A stretch of DNA of 61,338 bases from Sphingobium sp. (GTDB taxonomy: Bacteria > Pseudomonadota > Alphaproteobacteria > Sphingomonadales > Sphingomonadaceae), in contig JAGNYO010000009.1 in the NCBI GenBank assembly GCA_017984895.1, forward strand, positions 1 to 61,338, given 5' to 3'. Position numbers and translations under genes: made by a program. How positions within the stretch are numbered: position 1 is the first letter of the stretch; every line of letters begins with the position of its first letter. Below the pieces are notes generated by a model, which saw only the letters and a list, made by a program, of their open reading frames with translations, ran no database searches and was not told where the DNA came from. This document shows, piece by piece, positions 51,817 to 60,781 of this stretch.

Positions 51817-53370
51817 TTAGCGGGCGCGTATCCCTCTGGCAAGCAGCATCGCGGTTAACGCAAGCAACGCAGCAAAGATTATGGGCATGACATTGCCATG
51901 ACGTGCAAAGGGCGTGGGTGATGCGGCGGCAGGAAGGAAAGTTTGGATCGCGCCTGCCTGATGATGCGGAATAGACGAGAGGAGCCGCCCGTCTGCGTCA
52001 ATCACTGCGGATATGCCGGTCGGTGTGGAGCGGATGACCGGCAGCGCTTCCTCTATGGCGCGCATACGGGCCTGCGCCAGGTGCTGCGGTGGCCCCCATG
52101 CGCCGAACCAGGCGTCATTGCTCGGGTTATAGAGGAAATCGGGCCGCACCGCTCGATCCGCCACTTCGCCTGAGAAGATAATTTCATAGCATATCTGCAC
52201 GCCCATCATGAGTGGCTTGCCTGTTGCCTCTCGTGGCAGGGACAGCGTGCGTGGCCCCGGCCCCGGCCAGAAATCCGCATCGCCCGGCACGAGGCGCGCA
52301 AGCCCTAGAGGCTCAAGCAGCGCGCGCATCGGCAGATATTCGCCATAGGGAACCAGATGCGCCTTGTCATAGCGGGCGAGCAGATGTCCGTCCGCCGCAA
52401 GCACCCATGCGCTGTTCGCTGCACCGATAAGCATGCGCCCGCTATATGTGCCTTTTTCCTCCACCCGGAAATAGGGCTTCACGCCGCCCAGCATGAGCGC
52501 GTCGCCAGGACCGAGCAGGCGGGCGAGCCGCTCCCGCCATTCAGGCTCTTCATCCAGCCATGCGGGAACTGCCGCTTCGGGCCAGAAGATCAGGCGGGGC
52601 TTGCCAGCGCCGCCTGCGGGTGCGGCGGAGAGTTGCGTCAATTTGGCGAAATTCGCTGTCTCGCGCACCGGATCATATTTCTCGTTCTGGTTGATGTTGG
52701 GCTGGACGACGGTAAGGGCAATGTCAGTTTCGCGCGGGCCGCCGGACAGGCTCGTCGTGCCAAGGATTGCCAGCGCGCCAAGGCTCGCCAGAACCGGCCC
52801 TGCCACATGCCATTGCTGGCGGATGAGCGCGAGCAACGCGCCCGCACCAAGCACTGCGAGAGCGGATAGCCCATAGGTGCCGATGAAGCGTGACGCCTGA
52901 TCCACCCCGGTATCGAGCCAGATCATCCCTAGCGGATTCCACGCAAAACCGGTGAACACTGTGGCGCGTCCATACTCCGTGACTATCCACAGTGCAGCGA
53001 ACAGCAGCACCTTTACGATTCCGGGCCAGCGATATCCTGCCATATGCAGCCCTAGCGCCGCCAGGCCGGGATAGAGCGCCAGATACAGCGCCAGAGCCAC
53101 CACCGCGCAATATCCCAACCAGTGCGGCATTGCGTCCTGAAAGGTGAAGGCATGGGCAATCCAGTTATTACCGACCGTGAAATGCCCCACGCCAAAGGCC
53201 CAGCCGAGCAGGAAGGCTGTCCGCGCATGGCGTGCGCGTTCCACAAGGGCAATTAATCCGGCCATGCCCAGCAGGGTTAGCGGCCATAGCCCGAGCGGTG
53301 CAAAGCCGGTCGCCGCCATCGCCCCGAGCAGGACCGCAGCGAGCAGCGCGTAACGATGCAAGAGCATCAT
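51817..53370 (-). CDS. lnt: Apolipoprotein N-acyltransferase
   Basis: Lnt adds the third acyl chain to lipoproteins in the inner membrane. 517 residues: six or so membrane helices at the N-terminus, then a nitrilase domain with the catalytic Glu (FWPEAAVPAW), Lys (YDKAHLVPYGEYLP) and Cys (MMGVQICYEIIF), and a final membrane helix. All three catalytic residues are in place. The DedA/YqaA-like gene ends 4 bp before the lnt start, so both are probably one operon, with metK downstream having its own control region. Confidence 0.95.
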   Translation of the reverse strand: MMLLHRYALLAAVLLGAMAATGFAPLGLWPLTLLGMAGLIALVERARHARTAFLLGWAFGVGHFTVGNNWIAHAFTFQDAMPHWLGYCAVVALALYLALYPGLAALGLHMAGYRWPGIVKVLLFAALWIVTEYGRATVFTGFAWNPLGMIWLDTGVDQASRFIGTYGLSALAVLGAGALLALIRQQWHVAGPVLASLGALAILGTTSLSGGPRETDIALTVVQPNINQNEKYDPVRETANFAKLTQLSAAPAGGAGKPRLIFWPEAAVPAWLDEEPEWRERLARLLGPGDALMLGGVKPYFRVEEKGTYSGRMLIGAANSAWVLAADGHLLARYDKAHLVPYGEYLPMRALLEPLGLARLVPGDADFWPGPGPRTLSLPREATGKPLMMGVQICYEIIFSGEVADRAVRPDFLYNPSNDAWFGAWGPPQHLAQARMRAIEEALPVIRSTPTGISAVIDADGRLLSSIPHHQAGAIQTFLPAAASPTPFARHGNVMPIIFAALLALTAMLLARGIRAR

Positions 53371-53374
53371 ACCC

Positions 53375-54019
53375 TCAGCTTTGGACCGTTATTGGTGCGG
53401 CGCTGCTGCACTTGTCGCCCGGCTTGGTTTCCTTGTCGCCCGACACCAGCCCGATTGCGAAGAACCCGCCAATTACCAAAACCAGAAAAGCAGCCATAAG
53501 CCGACCAAGGTATTTCTCAATGAACGGCTTGATCGGTGCCCCAAATTTCCAGAATAGCACACCAATAAGCATAAACTGAAAGGCGCGGGAGAGCGCGCTT
53601 GCCCATATAAATGTAAACAGTGGCACACCGATGAAGCCAGCAGCAATTGTCACCAATTTGAACGGGATGGGCGTAGCCCCCTTGCCCACGATAATTAGAG
53701 CGGCATTGTCCCGGAGCAGGCAGGCCGCGGCCGGGAATTTTTCAGCCAGGCCCAGAGCCTGAAGGAGGGCTGCCCCAAAGCTCGCGAACATGAAACTGCC
53801 AATCGCATAGCCAAGCAGTCCGCCGAATACAGAGGCGATTGTGCATACAAAGCCAAACCAGAGGGATTTTTTCGGTTTTGCCAGACACATCAGCATCAAC
53901 AGCGGATGGGGCGGGATCGGGAAAAAGCTTGATTCCATAAAGGATATGGCGAACAGCCAGCGATCCGCATGGCGGTGGGCGGCCTTGGCGAGCATCCATT
54001 GGTAGAGGCGGTTGAGCAT
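53375..54019 (-). CDS. YqaA/DedA-like membrane protein
   Basis: A 214-residue protein of the SNARE-associated (VTT/DedA) superfamily, YqaA-like branch. It shows FAISFMESSFFPIPPHPLLM, a GGLLGYAIGSFMFASFG helix, and GKGATPIPFKLVTIAAGFIGV, the re-entrant proline-rich loop of this group. Members are lipid flippases or affect envelope stability. ATG 54019 is preferred over a GTG at 54031. It precedes lnt by 4 bp, a combination consistent with envelope lipid work. Confidence 0.82.
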   Translation of the reverse strand: MLNRLYQWMLAKAAHRHADRWLFAISFMESSFFPIPPHPLLMLMCLAKPKKSLWFGFVCTIASVFGGLLGYAIGSFMFASFGAALLQALGLAEKFPAAACLLRDNAALIIVGKGATPIPFKLVTIAAGFIGVPLFTFIWASALSRAFQFMLIGVLFWKFGAPIKPFIEKYLGRLMAAFLVLVIGGFFAIGLVSGDKETKPGDKCSSAAPITVQS

Positions 54020-54141
54020 GCCGCGCTGCACCTAACCGAAATCGACGACCCGCGCCAGAGGGAAGCGGGGAGCCGATCATCAGGCTAGCTTTGCGTCGCT
54101 AGCGCTCGACTTGGGGCGTTGGCGCCGTTAGAGATAAGAGC

Positions 54142-55389
54142 ATGACCACTCCTCGCATCCTTCTCATCGTGTCCGGCGGGATCGCCGCGTATAAATCGCT
54201 GGAACTGGTGCGCCTGTTGAAGCGCGAGGGCATTGCAGTGCGCGCGGTGTTGACAAAAGCGGGGGCGGAGTTTGTCACGCCGCTTTCACTTGGCGCGCTC
54301 ACCGAGGACCATGTTTATGCCGACATGTTCGATCTGAAGGACGAACGGGAGATCGGTCATATCCAGCTCAGTCGGCAGGCGGACCTGGTGGTCGTCTGCC
54401 CCGCCAGCGCGGACATTCTCGCGAAGATGGTGGCAGGCATTGCAGATGACCTTGCCAGCACAATCCTACTCGCGACCGACAAGCCGGTGCTGGCCGTGCC
54501 CGCTATGAACATACGCATGTGGGAGCATGCCGCCACGCGCCGCAACGTCCGCCAACTGACGAGCGACGGCATCACGATCATGGAGCCGGACGAGGGCGAT
54601 ATGGCGTGCGGCGAGTGGGGCAAAGGGCGTCTGCCGGAACCGGAAAGCATCGCTGGCGAAATCAAGCGTATGCTGGGGGCAGGGAATGGCGGGGCGATCC
54701 CGGTGCCGTCACAGCGCTTGCTGCCAGCCGCGCAAGGCGCTCTGTCTGACCGGCATATTCTCGTCACTGCCGGACCGACGCACGAGCCTATCGACCCAGT
54801 GCGTTACATCGCCAACCGTTCATCCGGGCGACAGGGATTTGCTATCGCCCGAGCGGCAGCGGAAGCGGGCGCACGCGTTACCCTTATCGCCGGGCCGGTG
54901 GACCAGCCGACACCCAAGGGAGTGACCCGCATCGATGTGGAAACCGCGCTGGAAATGCTCTCCGCCGTGGAAGCCGCGCTGCCCGCTGACGCTGTGATCA
55001 TGGTCGCTGCCGTGGCGGACTGGCGGGTAGAGCAGGCGGCCGGGCAAAAGCTCAAGAAGGATGGCTCGGGCGCTCCCGCAGCCTTGCCGCTCACCGAAAA
55101 TCCGGACATTCTCGCTACACTTGCCATTTCGGCGCAGCGACCCAGGCTGCTCGTCGGCTTTGCGGCGGAAACCGAGCATGTGATCGAGCACGCCAAGGTC
55201 AAGCTCGCGCGCAAGGGATGCGACATGATTATTGCCAACGACGTATCGGGCGACGTGATGGGCGGAGAGCGTAACCGAGTCCATCTGGTGAGCGCGAAAG
55301 GAGTCGAAAGCTGGGACGAGGCCTCTAAGGATGTCGTCGCAGCACGGCTAACCGCGCGCATAGCGGCAGAGTTGCAGGACCAGTCATGA
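54142..55389 (+). CDS. coaBC: Bifunctional phosphopantothenoylcysteine decarboxylase/synthetase
   Basis: CoaBC makes 4'-phosphopantetheine for coenzyme A. 415 residues: an N-terminal flavoprotein decarboxylase ([31 protein letters not shown] with the active His, [18 protein letters not shown]) and a C-terminal CTP-dependent synthetase ([54 protein letters not shown]). It overlaps dut by 4 bp, and dut, moeB and the DsrE-like gene follow in an overlap chain. Confidence 0.95.
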   Translation: MTTPRILLIVSGGIAAYKSLELVRLLKREGIAVRAVLTKAGAEFVTPLSLGALTEDHVYADMFDLKDEREIGHIQLSRQADLVVVCPASADILAKMVAGIADDLASTILLATDKPVLAVPAMNIRMWEHAATRRNVRQLTSDGITIMEPDEGDMACGEWGKGRLPEPESIAGEIKRMLGAGNGGAIPVPSQRLLPAAQGALSDRHILVTAGPTHEPIDPVRYIANRSSGRQGFAIARAAAEAGARVTLIAGPVDQPTPKGVTRIDVETALEMLSAVEAALPADAVIMVAAVADWRVEQAAGQKLKKDGSGAPAALPLTENPDILATLAISAQRPRLLVGFAAETEHVIEHAKVKLARKGCDMIIANDVSGDVMGGERNRVHLVSAKGVESWDEASKDVVAARLTARIAAELQDQS

Positions 55390-55859
55390 CCCAACATCCC
55401 ATCACTATCGAGATCAAGCGCTTGGCCCATGGCGCGGGCTTGCCCCACCCTGCCTATGCCACCGCCGGCGCGGCTGGCATGGATGTGGTTTCGGCCGAAG
55501 ATGTCACGATCCTGCCCGGCGGGCGTTACGCGGTGGCGAGCGGCTTTGCGCTTGCCATCCCCGAAGGATATGAGATTCAGGTGCGCCCACGCTCCGGGCT
55601 CGCGCTCAAGCACGGCATATCCCTGCCCAATACGCCTGGTACGATCGATAGCGATTATCGCGGGGAGCTAAAAATCATCATGATCAATCTGGGTGATGCG
55701 CCGTTTGTCATCAACCGGGGGGACCGGATCGCCCAGCTCGTTGCCGCGCCTGTGCAACTTGCCCGCTTCGCTGAAGTAACCGAGATGGCCGATACGGCGC
55801 GCGGCGAGGGCGGCTTTGGCTCAACGGGCATTGCGGGGGCATACCATGAGCCTCGATGA
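55386..55859 (+). CDS. dut: dUTP diphosphatase
   Basis: A trimeric dUTPase that keeps uracil out of DNA. 157 residues with all five motifs: [37 protein letters not shown] and the C-terminal [10 protein letters not shown]. It overlaps coaBC upstream by 4 bp and moeB downstream by 14 bp. The coaBC-dut neighbourhood is widespread in alphaproteobacteria. Confidence 0.96.
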   Translation: MTQHPITIEIKRLAHGAGLPHPAYATAGAAGMDVVSAEDVTILPGGRYAVASGFALAIPEGYEIQVRPRSGLALKHGISLPNTPGTIDSDYRGELKIIMINLGDAPFVINRGDRIAQLVAAPVQLARFAEVTEMADTARGEGGFGSTGIAGAYHEPR

Positions 55860-56619
55860 TGTCCTGCTCGACCGTTATGCACGGCATATTGTGCTGAAGG
55901 AAATAGGCGGCGCAGGGCAGATGCGCCTCATGTCCGCACATGTCACGATCATCGGCGCGGGGGGTATCGGCTGCCCGGCAATCCAGTATCTCGCGGGGGC
56001 AGGGGTCGGCACCATCCGCGTGATCGACGATGACGCCGTTGACCTCTCCAACCTCCAGCGTCAGGCCCTGTTCGGCAGCGAGGATATTGGCACGCCTAAG
56101 GCCGAAGCTGCTATGCAGGCAGTGGCCCGTCTCAATCCGCATGTGAAACTGATTCCCATCGTCCAGCGCCTTGACGCCGATAACGCCGAGACGTTGCTGC
56201 GCCACTCGGATGTGATCCTTGACGGCTGCGATAATTTCGCCACTCGCCTCATCGTCAGCGACATGGCGACGCGCTTGCAAATCCCCCTTGTATCGGCGGC
56301 GGTCGGGCAGTTTGAAGGGCAACTGGGCGTGTTTCGCGGCTGGGAGACGGGCCGGCCCTGTTATCGCTGTATGGTGGGGGATGACCCTGCGCGTGCAGAC
56401 GCCAGCTGTGCCGATCAGGGCGTGCTGGGCGCGTTGACCGGGGTGATGGGCAGCCTCGCCGCAATGGAGACGATCCGCGCGCTCGTGCCCTTCGGTGAGA
56501 ACAGTGCTGGCAGGCTGCTGATCGCGGATTTGCTGTCGTTGCGCTTTCGCACTCTCGCCGTGCCGCAAGATCCCGGCTGTTCTGCCTGTGCACTGGCCAC
56601 AGAGTCATGCCCGGCTTGA
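55846..56619 (+). CDS. moeB: MoeB/ThiF-family adenylyltransferase
   Basis: An E1-like enzyme that adenylates the C-terminal glycine of a sulfur-carrier protein (MoaD or ThiS). 257 residues: Rossmann loop [29 protein letters not shown]-type segment ([15 protein letters not shown]), [13 protein letters not shown], and zinc Cys pairs CYRC near 178 and CSAC at the C-terminus. Which carrier it serves is not certain. ATG 55846 lies inside dut; the stop region overlaps the next gene by 13 bp. Confidence 0.87.
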   Translation: MSLDDVLLDRYARHIVLKEIGGAGQMRLMSAHVTIIGAGGIGCPAIQYLAGAGVGTIRVIDDDAVDLSNLQRQALFGSEDIGTPKAEAAMQAVARLNPHVKLIPIVQRLDADNAETLLRHSDVILDGCDNFATRLIVSDMATRLQIPLVSAAVGQFEGQLGVFRGWETGRPCYRCMVGDDPARADASCADQGVLGALTGVMGSLAAMETIRALVPFGENSAGRLLIADLLSLRFRTLAVPQDPGCSACALATESCPA

Positions 56620-56972
56620 ACCTTATCGTCCTGAGCGACGATGCAGAGCGCCTGCGAGGCGCACTGGTGCTTGCGCTGACGCAAATGGCACTGGGTGCGC
56701 AAGTGCGGCTTTTTCTTCAGCTGGATGCCGTGCGCTTGCTAGCACCGCCTCTCTCCGCGCCGCGCGATGCCGATCATGCCGCGCATGGCTTGCCCGGCCT
56801 TGCCGCACTGATCGAGGAAGCGCTCGACGCGGGTGTTTCTGTCATAGCCTGTCAGAGCGGGCTGGCTCTCGCAGGGCTGGATGTCAGCGTCCTTGACCCG
56901 CGCATCACGGTAGGCGGGCCTCTCTCCTTCATGCAGGCGTTGGGGGCGGATGGCCAGCTGGTAACGATATAG
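56607..56972 (+). CDS. DsrE/F-like small protein
   Basis: A 121-residue alpha/beta protein. [36 protein letters not shown] and GVSVIACQSGLALAGLDV fit the DsrE/DsrF fold, used in sulfur-relay and persulfide carriage; one Cys (Cys in IACQSG) lies where such proteins keep a reactive Cys. It begins inside the moeB-like gene (13-bp overlap), so it is co-translated with the sulfur-carrier activator, which fits a sulfur-related role. Confidence 0.72.
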   Translation: MPGLNLIVLSDDAERLRGALVLALTQMALGAQVRLFLQLDAVRLLAPPLSAPRDADHAAHGLPGLAALIEEALDAGVSVIACQSGLALAGLDVSVLDPRITVGGPLSFMQALGADGQLVTI

Positions 56973-57048
56973 CGGCGCGGCACCACGCAACTTTTCGGCT
57001 GCTTCGGCATTTAGGAAGCATGGCCTTCAAAACAAAGGAGAGAAGCCC

Positions 57049-57396
57049 GTGCCCCAGTTCCATTCTTCCCCCGCCCTGCTCAGCCTTGCAGCTTTCGCTG
57101 CGCTGCCACTCGCGGCATGTTCAGGCTATGACGACAGCCCGCGCTATGCCAGCAGTGGGTCTAATGACGGCTATTATCTGCGGGACGACGACCAGATCTA
57201 TCGCGATGCGGATGGACGCTATTATTGCAAAAAGCCAGATGGCACGACCGGTCTTGTTGTCGGTGGTCTGGCCGGCGGCGTACTTGGCAATATTATCGCG
57301 CCGGGCGGCAGCAAAACATTGGGCACCATTTTGGGAGCGGCAGGCGGCGCACTTGCTGGCCGGGCGATCGACCGCAACTCTGTCCGTTGCAAGTAA
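57049..57396 (+). CDS. Glycine-zipper 2TM lipoprotein
   Basis: A 115-residue protein starting at GTG 57049 with AAGGAG 8 nt upstream. A signal peptide ends in LPLAACSG, a lipobox with Cys24, so it is probably a lipoprotein. Then a short Tyr/Asp region (SNDGYYLRDDDQIYRD, GRYYCKK) with a Cys, a glycine-zipper pair (LVVGGLAGGVLGNIIAPGG, LGTILGAAGGALAGRAID) and a C-terminal Cys. Same plan as the gene at 48061. Convergent with mutM. Confidence 0.85.
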   Translation: MPQFHSSPALLSLAAFAALPLAACSGYDDSPRYASSGSNDGYYLRDDDQIYRDADGRYYCKKPDGTTGLVVGGLAGGVLGNIIAPGGSKTLGTILGAAGGALAGRAIDRNSVRCK

Positions 57397-57450
57397 GATA
57401 GTTTTCCTTCCCGGCGCGCAGGATGGTGCACCGGCGCGGCGGGACAGGGT

Positions 57451-58266
57451 CTACTGCTGGCAAGCGGGGCAATAAAAGGTGCTGCGCCCACCCTGCTCGC
57501 GGCGGATTATTGGCGCTGCACAGCTAGGGCAGGCCTCCCCCTGTTTTCCATAAACGCGCCACTGTTTGGCGAAATACCCCAACTCGCCATTGGGACGGGC
57601 ATAATCCCGCAGAGATGAGCCACCCGCTATAATGGCGCTTTCCAGAACCTGCTTTATGGCCTTTACCAAACTCACGAGCAGTGCAGGCTTGAGGGTGCTT
57701 GCTGCCTTGTCCGGCGCGATGCCCGCCAGGTGCAGAGCCTCGCAGACATAGATATTGCCCAAGCCGGCCACGACGCGCTGATCAAGCAGGGCCAGCTTTA
57801 TGGCAACCTGCTTACCCGCCAGCGCCGAGCCGAGCGCCGCAGCCGTGAACGCGTCAGATAGAGGTTCCTGCCCCATGCGCTGGAACGGCGGATAGTTCGC
57901 CAGTGCCTCCGCCCTCACCAGGTCAACAAAGCCGAAACGACGCGGATCGCATAGGGAAAGTCGGCGCCCGGCGTCTGTCTCAACAACGAGGTGATCGTGC
58001 TTGCCCAGCTCAGCCGGGTCTATGCGCCATCGGCCTGACATCCCGAGGTGAAAGATCATTACATCATTGCGGTCTGTTTCTATCAGGCCATATTTCGCCC
58101 GACGATCAATGCCCAAGACCCGTGCTCCCGTCATGCGCTGGCGCAGATCAGGCGGAAAGGGGATGCGCAGGTCCGCCCGGCGCGGCTCGATACGGGTGAG
58201 GGTCCGCCCTTCCAAAACGGGACGCAGCCCGCGGATCGTAGTCTCGACTTCGGGAAGCTCCGGCAT
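57451..58266 (-). CDS. mutM: Formamidopyrimidine-DNA glycosylase MutM
   Basis: MutM removes oxidised purines such as 8-oxoguanine. 271 residues with the catalytic N-terminus MPELPEVETTIRGLRP (Pro2 and Glu3), DRRAKYGLI, the helix-two-turn-helix GLGNIYVCEALHLAGI and a C-terminal zinc finger CPSC...CPAC with all four Cys. It is divergent from ubiE (54 bp) and convergent with the glycine-zipper lipoprotein. Confidence 0.95.
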   Translation of the reverse strand: MPELPEVETTIRGLRPVLEGRTLTRIEPRRADLRIPFPPDLRQRMTGARVLGIDRRAKYGLIETDRNDVMIFHLGMSGRWRIDPAELGKHDHLVVETDAGRRLSLCDPRRFGFVDLVRAEALANYPPFQRMGQEPLSDAFTAAALGSALAGKQVAIKLALLDQRVVAGLGNIYVCEALHLAGIAPDKAASTLKPALLVSLVKAIKQVLESAIIAGGSSLRDYARPNGELGYFAKQWRVYGKQGEACPSCAAPIIRREQGGRSTFYCPACQQ

Positions 58267-58320
58267 TGATGATGCTTAGCCGCTTCCCACAGGGATAAAC
58301 AGGGGCTACAGGCAAATTCC

Positions 58321-59052
58321 ATGAATGACACGGCATCCTTTGGCTATCGCGACGTTCCGGCAGAAGAGAAAGCCGGCATGGTCCGCTCCGTCTTTTCCGG
58401 CGTCGCGCGCCGTTACGACCTGATGAACGATGCGATGTCGCTCGGAGCGCATCGGCTGTGGAAGGATCAGTTCGTCGCGCGTATCAAGCCGCGCGCCCAT
58501 GAGGCGATTCTCGATATGGCCGGCGGCACGGGTGACATCGCCTTTCGTCTGGCGCGGGTGGGCGCACAGGTTACCGTGGCGGACATTAACCCCGAAATGC
58601 TATCCGTGGGCCAGGAGCGCGCCGAGAAGCGCGGCATTTCCGGCCTCACATGGTCCGAGCAGAATGCGGAAGAATTGACCTTCGCGGCTCGCAGTTTCGA
58701 TGCCTATACGATTGCTTTCGGCATCCGCAATGTGACCTTCATCGACAAGGCGCTGGCCGAGGCACACCGCGTGCTGAACTATGGCGGGCGCTTTTTCTGC
58801 CTGGAGTTTTCGACCTGCACATGGCCCGGCTTCGCGGATGTCTATGATGCTTACTCCCACCGGCTGGTGCCTAAGATCGGCCAGATTCTTGCGGGAGACA
58901 AGGAGAGCTACCGCTATCTTGTCGAATCGATCCGTCGCTTTCCGCCTATGCCGGAGTTTGAGCGGATGATCCGCGCGGCAGGCTTTGCACAGACCAAGGT
59001 CGAACCGATTCTGGGCGGGCTGGTGGCAATCCATAGCGGTTGGAAAGTCTGA
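58321..59052 (+). CDS. ubiE: Ubiquinone/menaquinone C-methyltransferase UbiE
   Basis: UbiE methylates a ring carbon in ubiquinone synthesis. 243 residues: YDLMNDAMSLGAHRLWKD, the SAM loop DMAGGTGDIAFRL, FGIRNVTFIDKALAEAHRVL, and the C-terminal FAQTKVEPILGGLVAIHSGW, all standard for the family. It is 9 bp upstream of ubiB, and the two act on the same quinone pathway. Confidence 0.96.
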   Translation: MNDTASFGYRDVPAEEKAGMVRSVFSGVARRYDLMNDAMSLGAHRLWKDQFVARIKPRAHEAILDMAGGTGDIAFRLARVGAQVTVADINPEMLSVGQERAEKRGISGLTWSEQNAEELTFAARSFDAYTIAFGIRNVTFIDKALAEAHRVLNYGGRFFCLEFSTCTWPGFADVYDAYSHRLVPKIGQILAGDKESYRYLVESIRRFPPMPEFERMIRAAGFAQTKVEPILGGLVAIHSGWKV

Positions 59053-59061
59053 CACAGGGTG

Positions 59062-60612
59062 ATGACTAGCCATGTAACGCATCTCTGGCGCCTGCTGAAA
59101 TGGGGGCGCATCCTCGCTCGCTATGGCGCACTGATGGGGATCGAGCGGGATGTAAATACACCTGCGCCGGTGCGGCGTCTCGTGCGGCTCGCCCGGCTGG
59201 GAGCGCGCGTGCCGAAGCGGCCGCGCTACTCCGAGGCATTTCAGGCTATCGGTCCCGCCGCGATCAAGCTGGGGCAGACCCTCGCCACCCGGCCCGATCT
59301 GGTCGGCGAAGAGGCGACCCGTGATCTGCTCACTTTGCAGGACGCGCTGCCGCCCGTGCCGTTTGCCGCGATTCGTAAAGTGGTCGAAAGCGCGCTTGGC
59401 CGACCGATAGAGGCGCTCTACTCCCGGTTCGATGAACATCCCGTCGGTGCGGCCTCAATTGCGCAGGTGCACCGCGCCTGGACGACCGAGGGGCGAGAGG
59501 TGGCGGTGAAAGTGCTGCGCCCGGGCATCGCGGAACAGTTCGCACAGGACATCGGCACTTATGAATGGGCGGCCGCGCATCTGGAGCAACTGGGTGGCGA
59601 GGCGCGGCGGCTGCGCCCTCGCCTCGTTATCGCCAACCTCAAGCGCTGGACCGCGCGCGAGCTTGATTTGCGGCGCGAGGCGGCGTCATCCTCAGAACTT
59701 GCCGAGGCGATGGCGGCCGAGCCGGGCTATGCCGTCCCCGCGATCGACTGGGACCGCACCACCGGGCGGGTGATGACGATGGCGTGGGTAGACGGCATCA
59801 AGATTTCCGACCGGGAAGCGATCATCGCGGCGGGCCATGACCCGAAGGTGCTGGCGGCGCGGCTCGTGAATATATTTTTGCGGCAGGCAATTGCCGAGGG
59901 TTTTTTCCACGCGGATATGCATCAGGGTAATTTGTTCGTGACGGCGGACGGGCGGATCGCCGCGATCGACTTCGGGATCATGGGGCGGATCAACCGGCAG
60001 GCGCGCCTGTGGCTGGCGGAAATACTTTATGGCCTGATTACAGGTAATTATCGCCGCGTCGCCGAAATTCACTTCGAGGCGCAATATGTGCCCGCGCATC
60101 ATGATGTCGCGGAATTCGCCACAGCCCTGCGCGCCGTGGGCGAGCCGATGCGCGGCAAACCGGTGAAGGAATTGAGCGTCGGTCAGATGCTCGACGGCCT
60201 GTTCGCGATCACGCGCGACTTTGACATGGAGACGCAGCCGCACCTCCTCCTGCTGCAAAAGACCATGGTGATGGTCGAGGGCGTCGCCACGGCGTTGGAC
60301 CCCGATATTAATATGTGGGAGACGAGCGGGCCTTATGTTTCGGCCTGGCTGCGCGACGAGCTGGGGCCGGAAGCCAAGGCTGCGGACATGCTGGTCGAGA
60401 ATTTGCGCACCCTCGCCCGCCTGCCCGATCTCGTGCGCCGTATCGAGGATCGCTACCCCGCCCCCGGCGGCGCGCCCCCGCCGCCGCCTTTGCCCGAGGT
60501 GCGGCTGGTGGAATGGCGGCGCGGCGACATGCTCGGCAGCCTCCTGCGCTATGGCGCGGTGGCGCTGGTGGCGGGCGCGCTGGGCGCGGCTCTGATGCGC
60601 CTGTGGGGCTGA
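59062..60612 (+). CDS. ubiB: Ubiquinone biosynthesis kinase-like protein UbiB
   Basis: UbiB is an atypical ABC1/ADCK kinase-like ATPase needed for ubiquinone synthesis. 516 residues from ATG 59062: the KxGQ motif in AAIKLGQTLATRPDLVG, the Ala-rich nucleotide loop VGAASIAQVHRA, HADMHQGNLF and AIDFGIMGRI, and two membrane helices at the very end (LLRYGAVALVAGALGAALM). A Pro-rich stretch precedes them. It follows ubiE closely. A GTG at 59059 would add one residue. Confidence 0.94.
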   Translation: MTSHVTHLWRLLKWGRILARYGALMGIERDVNTPAPVRRLVRLARLGARVPKRPRYSEAFQAIGPAAIKLGQTLATRPDLVGEEATRDLLTLQDALPPVPFAAIRKVVESALGRPIEALYSRFDEHPVGAASIAQVHRAWTTEGREVAVKVLRPGIAEQFAQDIGTYEWAAAHLEQLGGEARRLRPRLVIANLKRWTARELDLRREAASSSELAEAMAAEPGYAVPAIDWDRTTGRVMTMAWVDGIKISDREAIIAAGHDPKVLAARLVNIFLRQAIAEGFFHADMHQGNLFVTADGRIAAIDFGIMGRINRQARLWLAEILYGLITGNYRRVAEIHFEAQYVPAHHDVAEFATALRAVGEPMRGKPVKELSVGQMLDGLFAITRDFDMETQPHLLLLQKTMVMVEGVATALDPDINMWETSGPYVSAWLRDELGPEAKAADMLVENLRTLARLPDLVRRIEDRYPAPGGAPPPPPLPEVRLVEWRRGDMLGSLLRYGAVALVAGALGAALMRLWG

Positions 60613-60726
60613 GGCCTCCACACCCCTAAATCGCAATTATAACCAAATAGGAAAAATACTTCTGTCCTACATCGTGACGATGCGGTTATAGAAATAGACA
60701 TGATGGCGAATCGCGTTGAGGGGCAG

Positions 60727-60752
60727 GGCCGGAACAGAGCGTTCCGGCCTTT
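60727..60752 (+). terminator. Hairpin with short T-run after ubiB
   Basis: GGCCGGAAC (60727-60735) and GTTCCGGCC (60741-60749) are perfect nine-base arms around the loop AGAGC, followed by TTTCCC. It lies between the ubiB stop and the terminase-like gene and probably ends the ubi operon. Confidence 0.78.
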
Positions 60753-60781
60753 CCCGTTTAGGGCGCGGATGCGGAGGCACA

